Shown: in pieces, positions 59,591 through 64,000 of the stretch
Position numbering within the stretch: position 1 is the first letter of the stretch
How the letters are laid out: every line of letters begins with the position of its first letter
From: Euclidia mi
Taxonomy: Eukaryota; Arthropoda; Insecta; Lepidoptera; Erebidae
DNA length: 64,000 nt
Assembly: GCA_944739405.2 (NCBI GenBank)
Contig: OX123182.2
Coordinates: 41,231,598-41,295,597, forward strand
Reading direction: 5' to 3'
Program-made: the position numbers and the translations under genes
Notes under the pieces: model-generated
Databases searched by the model: none
What the model saw: only the letters and a program-made list of their open reading frames with translations
What the model was told of the DNA's origin: nothing

Positions 59591-59839
59591 AAGGCCTGTT
59601 CAGACCTAAGCGGTATTCGCTACCGTCTGCGGCAGAGAAAACCCAGTGGGTATGCGGTAATATTACACTGTTCAGACCTAAGCGGTATTCGCTATCCTTG
59701 TGGGTAGAATAACGCGCGGTAGTCGAGTTTCGCTCAGAGAGGTAAGCGGTACTTGATACCAAATACCTGAGCGAAACCCGCGCGGTATGTACCTCTACCC
59801 ACAGCGGCAGCGAATATAGCTCAGGTTTGAATAGGCCTT
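59591..59839. mobile_element. TA-flanked MITE in or beside the 3' UTR
   Basis: 249 bp with inverted ends AAGGCCTGTTCAGACCTAAG and AAGGCCTATTCAAACCTGAG, flanked by TA (59589-59590 and 59840-59841), as for Tc1/mariner-type elements. An internal direct repeat 'tgttcagacctaagcggtat' occurs at 59598 and 59671. Confidence 0.8.
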
Positions 59840-59841
59840 TA

Positions 59842-61752
59842 GGTACGTCAACACCTGTATCTAAACTTGAGGGGCATCATGTTATTTTGTGTCAAAATCG
59901 TTGTGATTTTAGCCCCGAAGTAACGTCCGTCAGAGGTCAACTAACGACTTGACAATAGCCATTAGTCATAACTCCAATGAATATGTGATATTAAGCCATG
60001 ATAACGACGTACGGAATGTATATTGTGTTGTACATATCAGACACAATCATTTATTTACGCATCATTTCATGGTTGTCGGTCCATGTATATAAACGAAGGA
60101 AAGACTGAAATATGTGCTTTTTAAACAACGCCCATTCGAAAAAGGAACGTTAAGTCGTGTGCGTATTAATTAACATTTCAACTAATACTATTATAGCTTT
60201 CAGAATGAAAATATTTTTGTGAGAAAATATGTATAAGCACGTCCGCACCTATAATAAAACTTCTTCGCACATCGATGCATCTGCAATGAAAATTTGTTTA
60301 ATACGAACGTGACTTGTACGTGTCGTTTTGCTGTCCAGCAAAGTGCGAATACGACCAGTTTTAAGTTCCTGCCGCGTGATTGGTTATAATTGTTACGACG
60401 AACAACTACTGCCAAATTATAATCATTTGCAAAGGAAAGTATATAGCGTAATTGTTTTTAACATTTTTTGAATGTTAGAGATATTATTTTATCGACGTCG
60501 CATTGACAATAAGTTTTATTTGTCAGTTCGGCAATTTTATGTCGAACTTTAGCCTGGTAGTAACATGGCGGAATTGTATTCAATGAAAAGTATTACTTTG
60601 ATAATTATAATGTAACATATGTGAGAATAATGTAAAGTAATACATGTATAAATAGCTTAGAGTTAGCCTTACTTAGTGCGTGGCAGCCAACGGTATTACT
60701 TTCTTATGGGAATGTAAATATGGCTTGAGAACAGTCATTAAGGAGGGTTCGACACCCAATTTTTGAAACACTAATTTGAATGAACAAAGTAAGGCCTTGT
60801 CAGATGTTTACCTATATTATAAAGCTATTTACATCAATAATATTAATGGATATAGTATACAACTACGAACTCATTTCATTAAAACGTAATTTAGACACCC
60901 AAAGATCACCTAAACTAGTATTTCAGAAGTTGGATGGTGCCTTTAGTATAATTTTACTTAGTTGGGCAACATAATTTTAGTTTACATTCCTTTTCTTAAT
61001 CTAAATCATCTCAAAAGTTTTATGAAGAGAATCTATGTACGTTATTATTTCACTTTCTTTAAGAACTATTTTATTTCTGTAAATACTCCCGTTAGAATAC
61101 CGTAACTTAGTTTCTGTTTCATACTCTTTATTCATTTATGTTTTAAATTTTACAGACCACAGATCTTGTGAATTATTTTAAAAGATCTCTTCTCATTTAT
61201 GTATAAGTTCATTATTTAGTCATGATTGTGTGAACGGTAACGGTCGTCCGCGGTATATTTACATTAGATAAATGCAATATCATTAGTGGTCACAGATTAC
61301 CTAAACTAGAGAAGGCCTGATCATCGAACATTTATTTATTATCGACCGTTTCACTAGAGTTATACATTATTTTAAAAATGTTTGGTTTTGGAGAAATGAT
61401 TTTTATATTAAAAATATTATTCAAATGTCATTAATTTTAGAATAATTTAGAATTGGAGGATATAGGATCGTATTCTGTTTTGTAATTATTGTTTATGGAA
61501 TGGTGCCTAAAATTGATCTGCAACTAGTTAAGCTTATTAGAGATAGTGTATCTACTTATAGTTTGCTGTACATTCGCTTTAGAAACGTTAATTTATCAAT
61601 GTAATGTTTTATATGACAGCGGATATGTGCATAATAATGGTGTTGTAAATAATTTTGTAAGAAAATGGATATACATAAATATGTTTATTTACTAATTGGC
61701 TTTTATTTTGCTGTCCATGCCTTGTTTATTGTAGGTACTAATTCATTAATAA
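59842..61752. other. Downstream flank, no gene seen
   Basis: AT-rich, with short unsupported open frames. May be distal 3' UTR. Confidence 0.5.
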
Positions 61753-61760
61753 CTATTGGC

Positions 61761-62369
61761 AAGGAGCTCAGATATTTACATAGAGGCGCATTTCTTATGG
61801 GCGCTCTGAAGACAAACTTTCTGTGACCCAAATTACCGCTTGGCGGCGTGGCAGTCGCGCTGTGACAGCTGTCTCCACGAGAGCAAGAGATACGAACGTT
61901 CCTCCTGTGAATCTTAACTACGAGAGCAAGAGAGACGGAGAACGACGCCAGCGCCAATGAATACAGATTTACATAATAGAAGCGCATTTCTTAAGGATTT
62001 CGTGTGCCGATTCCAAGTGGCGTGTTGGCGGTTCTCAGTGTAGTACGTAGTTGGCGGCGCTGGCGTCGTTCTCCGTCTCTCTTGCTCTCGTAGTTAAGAT
62101 ACACAGGAGGAACGTTCGTCTCTCTTGCATTCATAGAGACAGCTGTCACAGACTCACAGCGGGACTGCCACGCCGCCAAGCGGCAATTTGGGTCACAGAA
62201 AGTTTGTCTACAGAGCGCCCATAAGAAATGCGCCGCTATGTAAATATCTATGCTTTATCCCAGCGCCCCCAACGGCGTCAACTACGAACTACACTGGCGA
62301 CAGTCGCCACTTGGAATCGGCACACGAAATCCTTAAGAAATGCGCTTCTATGTAAACCTGTATTCAGTG
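61761..62369 (-). mobile_element. hAT-like MITE, minus copy, split by a second copy of itself
   Basis: Flanked by the 8-bp duplication CTATTGGC (61753-61760 and 62370-62377). Its two halves (61761-61954 and 62260-62369) are separated by a plus-strand copy of the same family. The ends resemble CACTGAATACAG. Eight-base duplications suggest hAT. Confidence 0.8.
61955..62259 (+). mobile_element. hAT-like MITE, plus copy nested in the minus copy
   Basis: About 305 bp starting CAATGAATACAG, flanked by CCAGCGC (61948-61954 and 62260-62266; one more C matches). The internal GAGAGCAAGAGAGACGG-type blocks and 'gccacgccgccaagcgg' are shared with the outer copy and with 62595-62943. Confidence 0.8.
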
Positions 62370-62594
62370 CTATTGGCTTGTGACTAGTTTTATTTTTCTT
62401 TTTTTTTGGGGACTTATGTCAGACTTATGTGTAGAATATACATGACAGCGCCATCATAACATAAACCAATATACACAAATATAAACTTATAAATATTATT
62501 AGGTATTACACCAAAGGCAAGCGCTGATGAATATATAAGTCGCAAAATAAAATTGCCTCTTCAGATGCCGATTAGATAAAATGGTCTGTATTAC

Positions 62595-62943
62595 CAATGA
62601 ATACAAATTTTACATAATAGAGGCGTATTTCTTAAGGATGTCGTGTGCCGATTAAAGTTGGCGTATTGACGGTTGTCAGTGTAGTACGTAGTTGGCGCCG
62701 TTGGCGGCGCTGGCATCGTTTTCCGTCTTTCTTGCTCTCGTAGTTAAGTGACACAGGAGAAGCTTTCGTCTCTCTTGCACTCGTAGAGTCAGCTGTCACA
62801 GCGCGACTGCCACGCCGCCAAGCGGCAATATGGGTCACACTGGTCACAGAAAGTTTGTCTACAGAGCATCCATAAGAAATGTGCCTCTATTTGTAAATAT
62901 CTATCACAGAGTACATAGGTATATACGATATCTATGCTCTATG
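62595..62943 (+). mobile_element. hAT-like MITE, third copy
   Basis: Same family and orientation as 61955-62259, flanked by GTATTAC (62588-62594 and 62944-62950). It has an extra stretch near its 3' end (about 62905-62930). Confidence 0.78.
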
Positions 62944-63249
62944 GTATTACACCAACATCCTTGTGACTACAGTCCGTTCACAGTTATTTTACCTCTGACA
63001 AATGTCGGTGTTTGTTTGCTTTATGTTGGTATGGTACTCTGTGATGACAGGTATGTTACCAGTGCATAACATTTTACCCAATTTTAGTGGAAACTAGAAT
63101 GTCCATCTCTAACCACCACGAGTGTGTAATGTCAGTCTTATCTATATAGACATATTTTGAATGGAGAGAAAATCCTTATTTAAATACGTCTATCGCGTTT
63201 TTTGTATTAAATAGGTTTTTATGATAAGGAAAGTAATTGTAGTCTATAT

Positions 63250-63700
63250 GGTTTTTGCAGACAGACTTAAAAATGCCAAAATTTGAGGCAAGAGTGACTG
63301 AACGAGGGATTCCGGATGCAGATAGAATGTATTAGGCTATACAAACTGTAAGAAAAGAAGTTTTCGCTCAGAGAAACAACTGACAGGAATGAGGTGCCGA
63401 GAATTTTTTTAGGATCAGATAAAAGCTCCTAATAGCGGGCAAGAGGTTAGCTTAGTACCAAAACTAGGGAGATCGCGAGCTTTAGATTTAGATTTAAAAA
63501 GAAAATTAAAAAGAAGACAAACAGAACATCCAAAGATTGTCAAGAGATCGGAGCACAGAGTGCATCATTTGCGGATAAACTTTTGAAGAAGATTGGATGT
63601 AATGCTATAAATGTAAAGTCTAGGCACATGAAGCATGCGTAGATATTGATTCTTCACGGCTTTGCTATTTTTGTGACGTCTGCAAACCCAAAATAAATTG
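63250..63700 (+). pseudogene. Decayed transposon coding remnant with PHD-like Cys/His cluster
   Basis: Conceptual translation, broken by several stops, gives an N-terminal ADRMY-AIQTVRKEVF stretch and, around 63555-63680, a CX2C...CYKC...HEAC...CYFCDVC cluster like the C-terminal zinc finger of pogo/jerky-type insect transposons. It lies between two direct copies of a MITE terminus (62979 and 63862). Long decayed; family is a best guess. Confidence 0.5.
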
Positions 63701-63861
63701 AGTTTTTCTTATGTGTCCATGGCTACCCGACTCTTCCCTAATTGGTCTCGCTGAGCTCTACTAAATAGAGCACTACCTGAAAACAAAACCTCCGTGATTG
63801 TGGCAACTTTTTACAGCAGTCTGTGTCTATCGGCCTCATGTATGAAGGTTTACAGTCCGGT

Positions 63862-64000
63862 CACAGTTATTTTACCTCTGACAAATGTCTATGTTAAATG
63901 CAATAGATACTGTATATTTAAAATGGGAGTATTAGATACCAAATATAGCAACACAACACCCAGGTTGGCCAATCTAACAGCTAGAGGTAAAATAACTGTG
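63862..64000. mobile_element. Small MITE at the window edge
   Basis: 18-bp inverted ends CACAGTTATTTTACCTCT (63862-63879) and its complement (63983-64000), 139 bp in all as visible. The left end is preceded by ACAGTCCGG, also present before the same motif at 62979, so the true end may lie a few bases further out and beyond 64000 on the right. Confidence 0.7.

Noticed and set aside
1..64000. CRISPR arrays, operons or prokaryotic defence systems
   Set aside because: No regularly spaced repeats of that kind; the window is plainly spliced animal DNA with transposons.

Overview
The window is AT-rich animal DNA with spliced genes, dense transposable elements and no bacterial features. The repeat types point to Lepidoptera (a moth or butterfly): tRNA-derived SINEs with B boxes, tails ending in 'gatgatgatg', short Helitron-like elements ending CTAG, a BEL/Pao retrotransposon and a Transib transposon. 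The order is inferred from these families; no species can be named from the sequence.

The one clear host gene is a cytohesin (steppke-type Arf guanine-exchange factor) on the + strand. Seven coding exons between 36543 and 59200 join in phase at consensus splice sites and rebuild coiled coil, Sec7 domain, PH domain and basic tail. A possible first coding exon lies at 32859-32936. Upstream, 1-32858 holds no recognisable host coding exon and is either 5' intron of this gene or intergenic DNA.

Region by region. 1-1692: unassigned AT-rich DNA. 1693-9832: a complete BEL/Pao element with two 1152-bp LTRs, a 5-bp target duplication and one open 1894-codon gag-pol frame. 10213-12115: a SINE with a 14-bp target duplication and a short Helitron-like element. 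13679-13799: a large palindrome. 18395-21263: a complete Transib DNA transposon, relative of the RAG1 recombinase, with perfect 37-bp inverted termini, CGACG target duplications and an open transposase. 27021-27294: a SINE on the minus strand. 33098-35025: a 1.93-kb element of unresolved superfamily with about 100-bp inverted termini and an 8-bp target duplication, lying in the putative first intron. 36543-59200: cytohesin exons, with introns holding more SINEs, foldback elements, a PIF/Harbinger-like element (48287-49246) and a SINE interrupted by a MITE (56016-56652). 59201 onward: 3' UTR and flank, with a TA-flanked MITE, a self-nested hAT-like MITE (61761-62369), another copy (62595-62943), a decayed transposon coding remnant and a further MITE at the window end.

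The most notable objects are the apparently intact Transib, whose left end carries a heptamer and nonamer-like arrangement recalling a V(D)J recombination signal, and the apparently recent BEL/Pao insertion. Apart from cytohesin, every gene-sized reading frame belongs to a mobile element. Coordinates were read by eye and similarity statements rest on recognition of families, not on database searches.
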